Source: Massariosphaeria phaeospora
Lineage: Eukaryota; Ascomycota; Dothideomycetes; Pleosporales
Direction of reading: 5' to 3'
DNA length: 64,000 nt
Assembly (NCBI GenBank): GCA_011032825.1
Contig: JAADJZ010000029.1
Span: forward strand, 372,001-436,000
Under the pieces are notes generated by a model, which ran no database searches, was not told the DNA's origin, and worked only from the letters and a program-made list of their open reading frames with translations. The stretch's first letter is position 1, and every line of letters begins with the position of its first letter. The translations under genes were made by a program, and so were the position numbers. This document shows, in pieces, positions 46,201-58,359 of the stretch.

Positions 46201-49185
46201 TCTAAGCACGGCAAAGTGGCGAGATCCAGGATGGATTCAACACCGTCCGCTTCTATAAAGGCGCCGCACATGGTGTGATTAGTGAAAAAACCTGAGAGGA
46301 ATCGGCAGACAACGCTGATGTATTGCCCAGTCGTCGGGCCATTAGCGGGATCTTCTTTCTCGGTGACATCATCCAAGCTGACTGAATCCGATGTGTTAGC
46401 TAGATGGTTTCCGTGTGTAATTTGTATTTCGAGATGACTCGTACCTGAGGACATATCTTCATTATGAAGACTTTTGGGGCCGAGAAGCGCCTGGCGTCCA
46501 CCGGCGACGAAAATCCTTCCGTCCTTATCTTCTGTCCATAACTTAGCACCAACACCCTCCTTTTCCGCTTTATCAGAACACAGCTGAACCACCCGAGCGA
46601 TCATTTCACTCAAACACGACAAGACGCGTGACTTTAAGGGCGGGTGGTGACGGACCAACTCGTCAAAAGAGGTTCCGATGAGATTTGACATCTCAGCGTC
46701 CACGTCAAGTGCCTTTATGTGGGCAGGACTCTCGAAAATCTCGAAGAAGCGCGGAAGGGCAGAAGAAGACTGGAAAAGCTTCATGCCAGCTTCAGCAAGA
46801 CAGATAGCCCCAAACGCAGGTGGCAGAGTTGAGATAGCCTCGGCGATCGGAAGAATCCCTGCCGCCAGAGGTTTATCGGGATTACGAGGTGCGTAAACGC
46901 GGGGAGACGTTTGAGATGTTGAGTCTGTTGTTTGATCCGGCATTTCTTCGTCCGCAGTGGATGTCGACGTTTCAACGCCAGCTTCCTCGGAGACGGCTTT
47001 AAGGAAAGCCTCGCTCAAGCCAGCTTCGGCAATGACTTGATAGCTAGTTGGCTCATTGTGAATAAAACTCGTAAGGATATTGACTGCCATGCTCCAAACG
47101 GTCGACCCGTAAACGGTGGCGTTGGATAGCACAGTATGGAGCCCTTTCAGAAGTGGGGGCGAGTCAATTAGATTCCTCATGAGACGATCAAAATTGCCTC
47201 CGACTTGCGACATCATATGAGTCATAAACTTGAATAGCCATCGGAGGGTCTGCTGGTGATGGAACGGAATTTGGTAGTCGGTGAGCTGAGTCTTGTACTC
47301 TTTCGGCATCCCTTTGCTCTCTTCGGCGAGCTTTTTCGATATTTCCACCTCGTATGCCAAAAGGTCGGCAATGACATCGAGCCCCTTCGCACTGACGAGT
47401 GCAGAGAAGGCATCTCGGAGATTGTACACGAAGGTGTCAAGGAAGTTGAGAACCTTCGGATGGTTCCGCTCTGCCTTTTTCGTGCGCAGCTTAAGGACAT
47501 CTACCAGGATTTCGAGAAGACCTGCAGACACCATACCTTCTCCAGTGCGGGCCTGGGAAGTGGGTAGCGTGTTTAGAAGCGAAAACAACGCTTCTCGCCA
47601 CTCGTCCTGGTCCCAGCTGTCCTCGCAACCTTCCTCATCACCAAGGTCGGCGACAAGTTTTCTCACGATGTAGAAGAGGACACCGTGATTGACATTCACG
47701 CTCAATGCAGTGCAGACGTCTGCAGCCTTGAGCTTGTGTTTCGCGAGAGCCTCGAGTGCGTTCAAAGCATATGTCTGAAGCTCTTTGGAGACTCCAACCT
47801 CCCCATTGCCCGGAGGGTGCACAAGCTCGGATAGTTGATATGCCAGCTGCAGGCGACGGGGCTCGTCTGCATCTTGCTGACCTAACTTCGCGAGGAACTC
47901 CTTGTCACCGTGCACATACCCCATGTTAGCGATGGCTAACGCACGGACGGCAACTGCGTCCTCGAGGCCAGACGCTCCAGCAGTGAGGATTTGTGCGACA
48001 CGCACTTTGTGAAGCAGCTCGTAATGAGAGCTCTCCGGTAGGTCTGCAATTCCTGTTTTCAGAAGTTCGTGCATGTTTGTCTTGAGTATTGTATCCGCGG
48101 AAAGCTCGAAGGTCTTCGGGCCCGACGACCGATTGGCATCAATGTCACCAGGAGTGATCAATGTTGTTGTGGGAGAATCGGCTGGTGATCCGATTTGGGG
48201 CTGCCGAGGCGTTCGGACAGGTCCCATGTTCGAGGTTCGGCGCGCTGGTGTTGGGGTACTCGGTCCATCCGTGGAGACGGGCTTGCCTTCCAACTCGCTG
48301 GGTGCAGGTGAAGATTCATAGTATGTAATCAGCACTCCACCAAATTCCTGTTTCAGTGATGAATCCGGAAGTGCAAATAAGCCAACCAAATCCGCAGCAT
48401 TGATTCTGTCAGTATCAATCCGGCAGTCTCCCAAAGACTTCTCCTTGCCCTTCGCGGAAGGCGTCGCAAACAGGGCGGCGGCAGAGGCTGGACCTTTCGC
48501 GAAAGGAGCCGACAGCTTCTGTATCTTGTCGAGGTTGACATTGTAGTGGCTAGCTATAAGTGTACTGTGGAAGGAGGACGGGCCGAGTCGTAGGCGTGCA
48601 GCATGGTAGCGCTGTGCAAGCCGAAGGCTCAGACGTAGCGTCGCCTTGAGCAGGGAGATAGATGTCGTGTTCAGGAGCTTGTCCAAGTGACCGCTGCTGG
48701 CGTATAGACTACGATTGCCGCAATTCTCCAAGAGCACACGGGTGAAAGCAAGTATCTGCTCGATGAGCTCACAATCAGCGTCATGCGACATATGTAGCGT
48801 GTCCAGAATGGCATCCGTCGTGGCTTGTTCGGTCGCTGCATCACCCTCCTCTGCATCACCCTTCAACAGTAGACGTCGCTGAAACGGTTGTGTTTGAGGT
48901 CCAGATGCGAGCTCATACTCCTGATTGAAAAGTTCCAGTATACGGTCGAAGCGGTTCAGCACTGGTATCCAATGATATGTGTCTCCGCGGGGGAAAGGCC
49001 ACTGTTTCGGAAACGAGGCGAGGTGGGCAGGGATCTGATAGAGCGGAATCGATGCCGTGGCCTGCACAAATTCCGCTATCATTGGCGACTGCTCTATGTC
49101 AGTACACTGTGTACAGGCGGTTGAGCCGAAAGTGTCTTACCAGAGTAGACTCATGCCTTGCTGTAGCCTGCTTCTTGATCTTCAT
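37242..49185 (-). CDS. TOM1: Giant HECT E3 ubiquitin ligase (Tom1/Ptr1/HUWE1 orthologue)
   Basis: Ubiquitin ligase of 3929 residues. Exons: 49185-49141, 49088-41639, 41589-37390 and 37336-37242. The first 45-nt exon is chosen because splicing at GAGCAG gives MKIKKQATARHESTLSP, matching the conserved start of this family. The N-terminal armadillo-like DUF908/DUF913 region is followed by a UBA-like segment with NEDHLQRLKDAGHDESLAEEAL near residue 1455. A long Asp/Glu tract at about 2330-2500 precedes a ubiquitin-interacting region with FLDALPSEIRDELL-type repeats and a charged coiled coil. The C-terminal HECT domain includes GGVTREWFQVMSR and ends with the catalytic Cys (about residue 3896) in SSHTCFNQLDLPEY, completed by the last exon, which finishes GSEYFGFA. 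Known roles are in mRNA export, histone and ribosomal-protein turnover. Confidence 0.96.
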
Positions 49186-50554
49186 GTCGATATAGGTCGC
49201 TCGGAAGGCAAGCCCCCTCAAATGCGACCCTTATAATTTGTTTCCCCAGATGACTCCGGGCTATTGGATGATCGTATGAAGAGCCTGTTGATGTCCACGA
49301 AGGCAGACTGGTGGGTCCGGGTGAGCTCGAGCTAGTTTTACCGGTCGGCGTAGAAACTTGATCTCAGGTCGCAGCTAGTAGAGCGGGGACGGTCCGTTGG
49401 GATTTGGGGTGGTGTAGGCGGGGTGGAAGAGTAAGAGGATGGCGCGTAGCAGGATCTGCGTGGAGGTGTAGGTGCTTTAGCAACCTCGCAAGAAACCACG
49501 GTGCAGGCGTGGATCTCGCGGCGCAGGGACGTCGTATTGAGCTCGTCAGTGCGTGGCAAAGGTGCTATCAACAGCCTCGTGAAAAAGTGTGGTGGGGGGT
49601 GGGGGAGGAAAGAGGTGTCGTGGTCGGCGGAGAGCTCTATAGTTTCTACAAATGATGTCGGGCGAGGCCGTGCACCGAGCTTAGGTAAAAGCTGGTAAAA
49701 GCTCGGACCCGCACCACCACTTACGCTGCCTTGGCAGATTTCAAACTTCACCTTTCACTGCGAAAGTATCCTAGGGCAACTGAGATGAATGGCAGGATCC
49801 TGGTTAGAGCTCCGGGCACTTTTTATGCTAACCTTGGTGAACATTTTCGGTATGCGGGTAATGGAATAAGGGTTCGTGAAGGCAAGACAAAACCACGTAA
49901 AGTCTGCTACAATCTCTCCTAGTTACCAGCAGCAATGCAAAGTCTACTCTGTATGTGCTGGATATCATAATGTTCACTCGCAAACATGCAAATCTTCCAA
50001 CTACAGGTGCATCGTGTTCATGGCTAGCAAGGATACACACCAGGTGTAAGAGCCTGTAACACCCCACAGGCAAGCTTGCGAACTGTACGTCCACGCTAGC
50101 CAGTCTGCAGTATTAGCTGAGCTTTATGACCTAGCTGGCACGAGAGAGTAAACGGGAGTGATGGCAGGAGCTTTGTTAGAGCTTAGGACCACCCTATCTG
50201 CTAGCGTTCAGCCGGTCCCTGGGTTGTACAGTACTTTACATGCTGTCAATTGAGCACATATACCTAGGAACAGAAAACACGGTGTACCAATGCATTTCAT
50301 TATCAGTCGACTGCTAGCAGCACTGGCTCCATCCAGAGAATGCCAGCTCAGTTCAGATACTGAGGAAGACCAAGACCGAGACCAAGGACGAGAGACGAGA
50401 CAAGCCAGGTGGCAAGTAAAAATACGCCAGAGGATAGGATCTTGCTAGTATATGTCGGCGACATATCGGTCCTACATCGCTTACTCAATGCCATTCAAAA
50501 GAGTGGGGAGTGGCAGGGCTGAAATTATGCACACGTTCCGGTGCCGTAGGTAGC
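49186..50554. other. Intergenic, upstream of the HECT ligase gene
   Basis: No supported gene in 1.37 kb. It should contain the promoter of the HECT gene and the 3' UTR of the BLOC-1-like gene. Confidence 0.5.
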
Positions 50555-50926
50555 TCATAGCGACCAGCCATTTGTGCCACTGGCTGTATCAGGCGTTGCC
50601 TTTCCTTCCGCCAAACGCACTGTTTCCTCAAGCACTAGCAGGTCCCGCTCAATCATCTCAGCCCAGTTTTGGATGTCCCCGATCTCGTTCAGCTTTTTCG
50701 TGCTTGAATCAGCCAGCTTCTGCCACTGCGCGCTTTGTTTCGCCAGGGTTGCCGTCTGTTTTGCCAATGCCTTCTCTTGCTTTTTTATAGCCTCCGAATT
50801 GGCGTGAAGGTCCGCTGCTCGTGTGCGCATCTCAGTATCGACGGAGCCACCGACAGACGCAAGTGAAGCTGCCACGGCGGCGCGAGCCTCCGCTGTGCGG
50901 CGAGCTGATTCTGAGTCGGTGGACAT
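50555..50926 (-). CDS. BLOC-1 subunit 1-like (GCN5L1 family)
   Basis: Small coiled-coil protein of 123 residues, single exon, resembling BLOC1S1/GCN5L1 (Bls1 in yeast), a subunit of the endosomal/lysosome-related-organelle BLOC-1 complex. The family core is visible as AKQSAQWQKLADSSTKKLNE followed by IGDIQNWAEMIERDLLVLEE, matching the IGDVENWARxIExDM signature. Preceding residues (EAIKKQEKALAKQTATLAKQ) form a long helix. The start at 50926 (context TTCCACCATGTC) is preferred; no upstream in-frame ATG precedes it. The N-terminus is Ala/Ser-rich. No neighbour suggests co-regulation. Confidence 0.85.
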   Translation of the reverse strand: MSTDSESARRTAEARAAVAASLASVGGSVDTEMRTRAADLHANSEAIKKQEKALAKQTATLAKQSAQWQKLADSSTKKLNEIGDIQNWAEMIERDLLVLEETVRLAEGKATPDTASGTNGWSL

Positions 50927-52456
50927 GGTGGAACTCGCGATATCCGAGACTGGCAAAAGCAGGGCGCGTTGGTAGATGTAGCTAGAGTTCGATGCTTCAT
51001 GTGACTAGAGTAAGTCTAGGATCGATGTTTCGACAATGAATTGTAGGTTAACTTGGACGGGGCCCGCCGTTTATGGGGAAGCGCACTGCTTCTAAAGCCG
51101 GCGCTGCTGTTAGCTTCGGGTCAAGGTATATAAGCTTTTACGCCTCCGCTGCCGATGAACAGAGCGTCGCATTAGATCGTATGATTAGGTGCGTAAGGGT
51201 GTGAAAGAAAGTGATCTGACTGGCTAAAAGCAGTGTCAGTCACCCCGAACGATACATGGCGTCGATCGTTTACCGCCGTATCCTGCAGCAGTCAGGGATC
51301 GCAGACACGTGTCTGAGAAGGGCTGGCCACTTGACCTTGGGAGTGGTATAACAGTGTGGTATCAGACTCTAGCGGTCTATTCGGTGAACCACAGTAGGGA
51401 AGGACACTAAAGGACCTTGGATTGTCTGCCAGGCCAAATTCGAAGACGAAGCAAGCGAAGACAAAGCAAGATAGTGTGTCGTGTTAAAGGCCGTTGCTGC
51501 GCACATTTTCGTACGCATCTGACTATGAGATCTCGGGTTTTCGAACCCTCATGGTAAGTTTGTTAGGAGAACTAATGCCTATGACGGTGTGGAGTAAGAT
51601 GACACTGACGCTATCGACACTGACGCTATCTATAGATGTGCCGAGGCAGTTTCGCTTATCGCGCTGATAGCAAGAGCCACTTGCTAGCTGAACCTTTCTC
51701 CTCCCCCTCCTTCGCCGTGTTTCCTTCAACCTCCACATGGATTCTAAATTCAACATATGACTCGAGCCCTATTCTTACCAATATACGCATCCAAACTTTG
51801 TTTTATATTGACTTGCTTGCCCCTCCTCGTCATGAACATCTCGACGTACACCGCATTTGATCTTTCCATGTTGGGCGCGGAGCCATTGTCCCGTCACCCG
51901 ACTAGCTCACGGATAACTTATTAGCTTGGAAGAGATGGGACGGCAACGCCTATACGGTGCCGGCTTCTACTACCCGTGGACAACCTCTATGCAGGTTTAG
52001 ATTTAGGTACTCCGCACATACCAGAAACAGTATCGCTTGTCGTCACGCGCTTCTCTCAGGCCATTACTTTTGTACTCTTTTTGTACCCTCCGGATCAGTC
52101 GCGCCGATATCAAGTAGTTTGGCTCAAGGGTGTATTTCTACCAAGAACAGTGGTGTCGACTAGGAGACATGACATAGTGGCGTAGCAAGCCTAGAATCTG
52201 GGCGTTCTAGAGTTTTTCCATACCTGTTCCAATATCCATATACATTCAATGAGCTTCCCAATTCTTGGCTCTTTCATACCTTGCTAACCCGTGGAGCCAG
52301 TCTCTCTACAGCGTACTATCATAGATTTGATCCGAACAGCGCTCTTCCGTGCTCTTAGGGTACTACATCTCAGAGTATGATGTTCTGTTTCGATAAATAG
52401 TCAGTTTTCCGTCCAAAGAGTATAGTATCAGCCCGAACTGTTCTTTCATCCTCAAC
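50927..52456. other. Intergenic
   Basis: No intact gene is seen in 1.5 kb. A 69-codon open frame at about 51976-52185 has coding-like composition but no recognisable family. The rest is presumed promoter sequence of the BLOC-1-like and mannanase genes. Confidence 0.45.
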
Positions 52457-54100
52457 ATGAAAGTAATCACTCTATTTCCATTCATTGCTGCTGTGGCTGC
52501 ATTGCCAGCGACTTCGAACATTGCGCCGCGAGCTTCCATCGCAAAGGCCGATGGTCTCAAGTTCAATATCGATGGCGTCACGAAATGTAAACATACCTAT
52601 CAGAGAGACGAGTCATTGTCTAGTTGCTAACGATTGCACTACAGATTACGCTGGTACAAACAGCTACTGGATCCCCTTTCTCACGAACGACAATGATGTG
52701 GATTTCATCATGAATCATCTTCAGACGGCGGGCCACAAAATCCTTCGCATTTGGGGATTCAACGACGTCAAAACTATTCCTGGCTCTGAGACAGTATACT
52801 TTCAATCATTCTCAGGTTCCAGCGCAACTGTCAACACTAGGCCGAACGGCCTGCAGCGCCTCGATGCGGTAGTGAAAGCTGCAGATAAACATGGCGTCAA
52901 GCTCATCATCAATTTCGTGAACAACTGGAACGACTATGGCGGCATGGCAGCGTACTTCAGTGCCTGTGAAGTGAGCACTCAAGAACAATGGTACAAGAGT
53001 ACAAATTGCCAGGCTATGTATCAAAACTACATCAAGGCCGCGATCTCACGCCACCGATCATCAACCGCCGTGTTCGCCTGGGAACTTGCGAATGAGCCAC
53101 GTTGTAAAGGCTGTCCAACCGCGGTCCTGACTGATTGGATTCGCAAGACCTCGGATTACATCCGCTCACTAGACTCGGACCACATGATTACGCTCGGAGA
53201 CGAGGGCTTTGGCCCTGCTGATGACGGCTCCTACCCGTATCAGTTCGGCGAAGGTCTTGACTGGGCTGCCAATCTCGCTCTGCCCAACATCTCGTTTGGC
53301 ACGTTCCACTTGTATCCCGACGCCTGGGGCGTGTCCAACTCCTTTGGAAACGGATGGGTCACAGCGCACGCGAAGATTTGCAAGCCGTGTTTGTTTGAGG
53401 AGTACGGTGTCACCAACGCTGCACAACATTGCCCCGTGGAAAGCGAGTGGCAGAAGACTAGTTTAGGTACGACGGGCAGCGAAACCATACAGATGACCCA
53501 TAATCCCCATACAGATGACCCACAAACGCCAAGGCCTCTTACATACGCCGGATCATCCTGTCGCTAGTATCCTCTAATACATAGCGTATTAAATACCTGT
53601 ACATTGCCGCCTAGCAGCGCCTCTACCCCCTATACATAGCCGCCAGCCATGTGATCGGGGATTAGGGGTCTTAGAAATGCCCACCCAGATTAACAGTAAG
53701 GTGCTAGCTATTAACACTACTGTCAAACTATTATTGTATAAGTGTAGTGTAGGTAAATAGAGGCATGCAAAATAATTACATAGCCGGGGGCTATGTATAG
53801 GGGGTAGGAGCGCCGCTGGGCAGCAATATACAGGTATTTAATACGCTATGTATTAGGGGATACCAGCGACAGGATGATCCAGCGTATGTAAGGGACCTTA
53901 GCGTTTATAGGTCATCTGTATGGGAAGTATGGGTCATCTGTAGTGTTTCGCCGACGGGCATGGCTGCAGATCTCTTCTGGCAATTGGGGGACACTGTGCC
54001 TTCAACCAACGCGAAGACTCATGACGATGGGCATATCATCTACTATGGGAGCTCGGATTGGAAATGTCTGGTTGACGACCATATCAAGAGGATTGGTTAG
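52457..54100 (+). CDS. Secreted GH5 endo-beta-1,4-mannanase, interrupted by an inserted element
   Basis: Plant-wall enzyme of glycoside hydrolase family 5 (subfamily 7-like). Exons 52457-52586 and 52645 onward. A signal peptide ([18 protein letters not shown]) leads. Family motifs are [21 protein letters not shown], the acid/base Glu in [20 protein letters not shown] and the nucleophile Glu in CLFEEYGVT. At 53478 the frame is broken by a 473-bp inverted-repeat element. As it stands translation runs into the element and stops at 53567 (350 residues). The missing 46-codon tail, including ADLFWQLGD and [13 protein letters not shown], lies intact at 53961-54100. Taking out the element with one 9-bp target copy restores the family order in frame (367 residues), so the insertion is recent. 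The product probably lacks the last strand and helix of the barrel. Splicing across the element is an untested alternative. Confidence 0.88.
53470..53478 (+). repeat. Left target-site duplication
   Basis: CGACGGGCA directly precedes the left terminal inverted repeat and is repeated identically at 53952-53960. Nine bases is typical of Mutator-like elements. Confidence 0.85.
53479..53951. mobile_element. Non-autonomous long-TIR element (Mutator-like MITE)
   Basis: A 473-bp element begins GCGAAACCATACAGATGACC and ends as the inverse complement GCGAAACACTACAGATGACC. The two arms (about 53479-53645 and 53785-53951, roughly 165 bp each) match over their full length with scattered mismatches. About 140 bp of AT-rich spacer separate them and no transposase frame is present. 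The termini contain an internal sub-repeat: CATACAGATGACC occurs twice near the left end, and ATACAGATGACC with its near-copy CTACAGATGACC recurs at the right end. Long arms, no coding capacity and a 9-bp target duplication fit a Mutator-type MITE; the superfamily is inferred from those features alone. Confidence 0.9.
53952..53960 (+). repeat. Right target-site duplication
   Basis: CGACGGGCA, identical to 53470-53478, sits exactly against the right terminus of the inserted element; the mannanase reading frame resumes through it. Confidence 0.85.
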
Positions 54101-54960
54101 AGGAATAGGGCAGGTGTTGAAGTTTCAGCGTACATATTGCTGCAGACCGTTGTCTAGGGCTTGTGCTCGCACATTGTGCCATTGTACTTGCCGCTCTTGC
54201 ATCTATCCACGTTGCTTTTAGTTCTCTTGACGCCACGATTAGCGACGCGAGTGGTACGGGATATAGCATAGCAAGTCGTAGAACGCTTCGCCTTGTCGTT
54301 CCTTCCTTTTTGAGACACGTCAAGGTCCAACCCAGAGCCGTACAGTCAGAGGGGTCTCCAGAATATTAACGTGCGTCAAGTGCCACCTGCCTACTCGCCA
54401 AGTCGTTGTTTCCGAACGCCTCAGTCGCTGGGAGAGTGTGAAACCCTAATGTTGACACACAGCAAACCATATGAGGGGCCCCGCCCTGTCGCGATGGGCA
54501 TGACGCGGAACAGAGCAAACAGCGCAGAAGGACTAGTAACTTGCGATTGGCAGTGGTGTTGCACGACTAGCAGTGGGGGCGGGCGTCCACGCCACACAGC
54601 TGCATGCCGTCACCGTCTCGCCGCCCTGAGAGCGTGCATGCTGGCGCTTCAGCGCAGGCCGAGACTCGCGGAAGTGTGATCGAGGCTGGAGGGTCTTGCA
54701 GGTTGCCGGCGAGGACGGAGGCAAACCTGTCTTGCAAGCCTTATCCTCCCCAGATCTTCCGCTGCTCTTTGAATTCTGGAATCGTTCTTCGACCTGACTT
54801 AGCCTGACTTCCGCCCTCCTGCATTGGTGCTGCTCTCTCTTGACAGCTGCACGTCCTGGTGTCGCACGACAATGCGCTGACGAGCACGAAGTAGCATTCG
54901 CGTTCTCATTGGGGCTGCAACCTCAGGCACGTCGGCGGGGCTTCCCAAGTGCGATAGGCG
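54101..54960. other. Intergenic
   Basis: No supported gene. The stretch holds the 3' end of the mannanase transcript and the promoter or 5' leader of the membrane-protein gene. Confidence 0.5.
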
Positions 54961-57900
54961 ATGACCGACCAGCGGCCGCTCATCAACGAATCTTCGGACG
55001 CGTCTGACATTGCCAACCGCACACCTGCATTGCCGTCGCTCGGCTTCTCGTCCAGCTCCCATGCCCTTAATTTCAACGCACACCGGGCCACGTCGCCACC
55101 CTTGACCTCGCCGCGATCGCGTCCCGGCTACACCCGCCTCCAGAGCGACATCGCCGCGGTCGAACGAAACACGCCGGAGACCTTGGTCGAAGAAGATGAA
55201 GAGGAGGACATCGCGGACAGTTTGCGCTCGGGCGGGGGACTGCGCATAGCGACCCCAGCATCGCCTCCCCCACAGAGCCGGCGCGTCTCTATACAGACCA
55301 TACCCCGCGTTCCTGTAGGCGCACGGGGCTCTTCTATCAGGAGCCCGTCCATACGGAGCCCCAGCATTCTCAATACTCCCGATACGGGCGATTCCCTTCT
55401 AGGTGGCTTTCCAAAAGACTCGGCTGGCAGTACACCAGACCTGCACCGCGAGCGATTCAGTCCCCACGGCGAGGGTGATTATGAGCACTTTCGCCGCTCG
55501 GCGCCGAAGCATGCGAGGAGCAATAGCAGCCCGAGGGACGATTACAACCGCTATCTGAGTTCCCCGGACACCGACAAACTGCGCAAGGGCGCGGGCGCGC
55601 CGTCGTTTCGATCGGCGTACGATCGTGAGTCTATCATTGAGAGAATTGTGACTCTAGAATACTAACTTGTATAGGGGATGAATTCAGACCAACCGAAGAA
55701 TGCCCCACTTCAAAGGACTTCTTCCAGTCCCGCTTCTCCTGGGTTTCAGTAACCATCATAATCATCTGCCTCTTCTCCACCGTCTTCTCAGGTATCTTCC
55801 TGGTCCTCGCCCTCAAGAAGCCAATGTATGGTCGAAGAATCACCACCCGTGGCGGGCTTAAACCTGGAGATGCCATTGTGCTCACCGCCGTTATGGCAAA
55901 ACTAATCGAACTCTCCTTCGTTACTTCGTTCGTCGCATTCCTGGGTCAAGTGTTAAGCCGGAGGGCATTCATGAAGGAGCACGGTCGAGGAGTGACGTTA
56001 TCTGAACTCAGCATGTGGAGATGGGTCGTGCAGCCTGGCACACTGATCACCCATTGGGAGACTGCGAAATATGCCGGAATATCAGTACTGGGGATCCTGA
56101 GTCTGTTAAGTGCTATACTCGCCACTCTGTATACCCCGGCGGCGACTGCACTAGGTAAGAAACTGGTAGGACTTGGAAGACATGCAACTCACTTCATACA
56201 GTTCAACCAATACTGAAATATAGCGATTGGGAAGGCCGTACCATGGTAGGGCAAGTGAAAACCCAGTTTGCCAATATCAATTATCTGAAAGAGACATGCG
56301 CAACTCCCATTCGGTCCGATAAAGCTGAGCGTGGCAGTACTTGTCTTCAGATTTCACATGCGGCGCAAGGGTACCATAACTATCGCACTTATCTAAGTTC
56401 TTGGAGTATCGAAGCCAACAGAGGAAACGGAACTTCTGATCAGAACGGTCGCCCTCCTGGATTTGGGTTACTCCACGATAACACTACCGTTACTGCCAAA
56501 TGGATCAACCCTATCGATACAACAAAAATGTCGAAGGAGCATGGCCGAGCGATCAATAACGTTTCACTTGCAATGCCTCATACCGGAGTTTTTCAGGCGG
56601 CGCGCGATTCTAGAAACAATATCTTACAGCCAGAAGACCTCAACTCGGAAGGAAACTACTTTCTAAATGCCTCGGTGCCCTCCCCGGTAATGCATATTCT
56701 TTGCGCTAATATGAAAGAACAAGAGTTGGCTCCTATCGTCTACGCCAAATGGCCTAATGCGAAACCAGTCGACATAAACACGTGGGTGGATCAACAGCCC
56801 CATGCGACTACGAAGAACAAAACGGCAGTAGATGATATCTTTGGTTGGACTAAGAATGACTCGGCTAAGATGTTAGACTATCCACCGGTGTTCGCCAAAT
56901 TGCCAAAGCCCTTCAACACCATCATGAACCACACGAATTATGCTTATGGCAGAGACTCAATATATCTTCTTGGCCAGGGTGGTAACGATCTAGGGGTCAA
57001 CAACGAAGGACAATACTTCATCTGTCAGATCAAAGCCTCAATAACGCCGTATTGCAGTACGCACTACAAAGTCATGGGTTCTGGGGGCGCGCTGGAAGCC
57101 AATTGCTATGAAGACAGTAAAGACCCATATATCAAAAGTCTTTCTAACGCGACTAAGATTCAAAAAGTCGCCGACTGGAGGGACATTGGTCTGGACTGGT
57201 CGAACAGCATGTCTCTCAACACCGGAATCATGGACGGGAACGCAAGCAACTCGAGACTTTTAACCCAGTTGGTGTTACAGCCGACCGAGACCGGCGAGTT
57301 CAAACTGAATCCTGCTCTTCCTAGCCCTGCGGAAGCTCTTGCGGTCTTGTCAGGTTGCACTCTGCTGATGAGCTCACTGGACAGCCCATATGTCGAGTTC
57401 TGGGTTAGTAGTCTAATTTCATTCATACGCTTCCATCAAAGATCGCCGTGGCCTCGAAGTTCATATTTTTTTACTTCTCACCTACCACTTATGTTCCTTT
57501 CCGTGCATGATATATCCTAGCGTCTATTGAGACGATTGACTATGGCTTTGCAAAGCCTTGTCGTATCTACACGTGGGGCAATGTCTTGTTAGAGCGTATC
57601 TTTCCCACGAATTCGATCAGGCCACTCACACCCGTTACCAAACTAACAAATCCACAGAACTACTCGGTCCCCATGCTGGAAACCCCCCAAGACCAATACT
57701 TCAACGCATCTGTCCGGGCCCAACAGTACGGCTCCGGTGGCGCCGACGAAGTCTCGCAGGGCTGGACCTTTGTCCTCCTAATGGTCTTCCTCATGAACAT
57801 CTTCGTCCTCATTTACTTCCTCCTGCACCGCGGCCTCGTAACCGACTTCTCCGAGCCCCCCAACCTCTTCGCTCTCGCCGTCAACTCGCCGCCCTCGCAC

Positions 57901-58281
57901 CTCCTAGCTGGATCCTGCGGCGGCGGCCCCGAGGGCAAACACTACGTCGTGAACTGGTTCGTCAACAAAGAAGGCGACCACCTGTTCATGGAGCCGAGCG
58001 AAAAGTCCGGAGACGCGCATGCGCATGCGCACCATGGACAGCCGCACGTCCATTCTCACGGCTCGCACGCCGCTGATGCCGGTGCGCCGGCTGCCGCTGG
58101 CTTCTTCGCCGGCGTCAAACGTCGCTTTACCCAGTTGCGCGAGCATAGTTTGCACTTTGGCAGAAAGCAGGATCAGGTAAGGCCGCGCATGCGGGCGACC
58201 AGCGTTGTGGAGCTCGAGGATGGAGAGACGAGGACGCAGCGCGCGTACGCGAAGCTGGCGAACCGGCGGAGCATGTTGTGA
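54961..58281 (+). CDS. Conserved fungal multi-pass membrane protein
   Basis: Large membrane protein, 1036 residues, of a fungal family with no assigned function (some databases carry misleading MCM-type names for relatives). Exons: 54961-55624, 55675-56154, 56202-57407 and 57521-58281, all phase-consistent. Residues 1-220 are disordered, Ser/Pro/Arg-rich and probably cytosolic. Membrane segments follow near 250 (VTIIIICLFSTVFSGIFLVL), 290 (LTAVMAKLIELSFVTSFVAF) and 355 (AGISVLGILSLLSAILATLY). A roughly 450-residue external domain has many NxS/T sites and paired cysteines, then a fourth membrane segment (WTFVLLMVFLMNIFVLIYFLL). The C-terminal tail has a His-rich stretch (HAHAHHGQPHVHSHGSH) that could bind metal. 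The E3 donor GTTA|GTAGTC gives TSIETIDYGFAKPC; other donors break frame. Transport or sensing at the cell surface is only a guess. Confidence 0.85.
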
Positions 58282-58359
58282 TGGAGTTGGAGTCTCTTAT
58301 GGAGGTGTGCATCCATCTTTTGTGCTTTTAGTGTTTAATCTTCGGGAGTCGACGGCTTT

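Noticed and set aside
51480..51560. A possible tRNA because of GGGTTTTCGAACCC and a short stem.
   Set aside because: The B-box has extra bases, the anticodon arm pairs poorly and no acceptor stem or A-box could be formed.
53479..53567. The last about 30 residues of the mannanase frame read as a novel C-terminal tail.
   Set aside because: They are encoded by the left arm of the inserted element; the family's true C-terminal segment lies intact beyond the right target duplication.
57597..57658. An extra intron (GTATCT...CCACAG) in the membrane-protein gene.
   Set aside because: Its 62-bp length breaks the frame, while reading through keeps the frame open to the stop at 58281.
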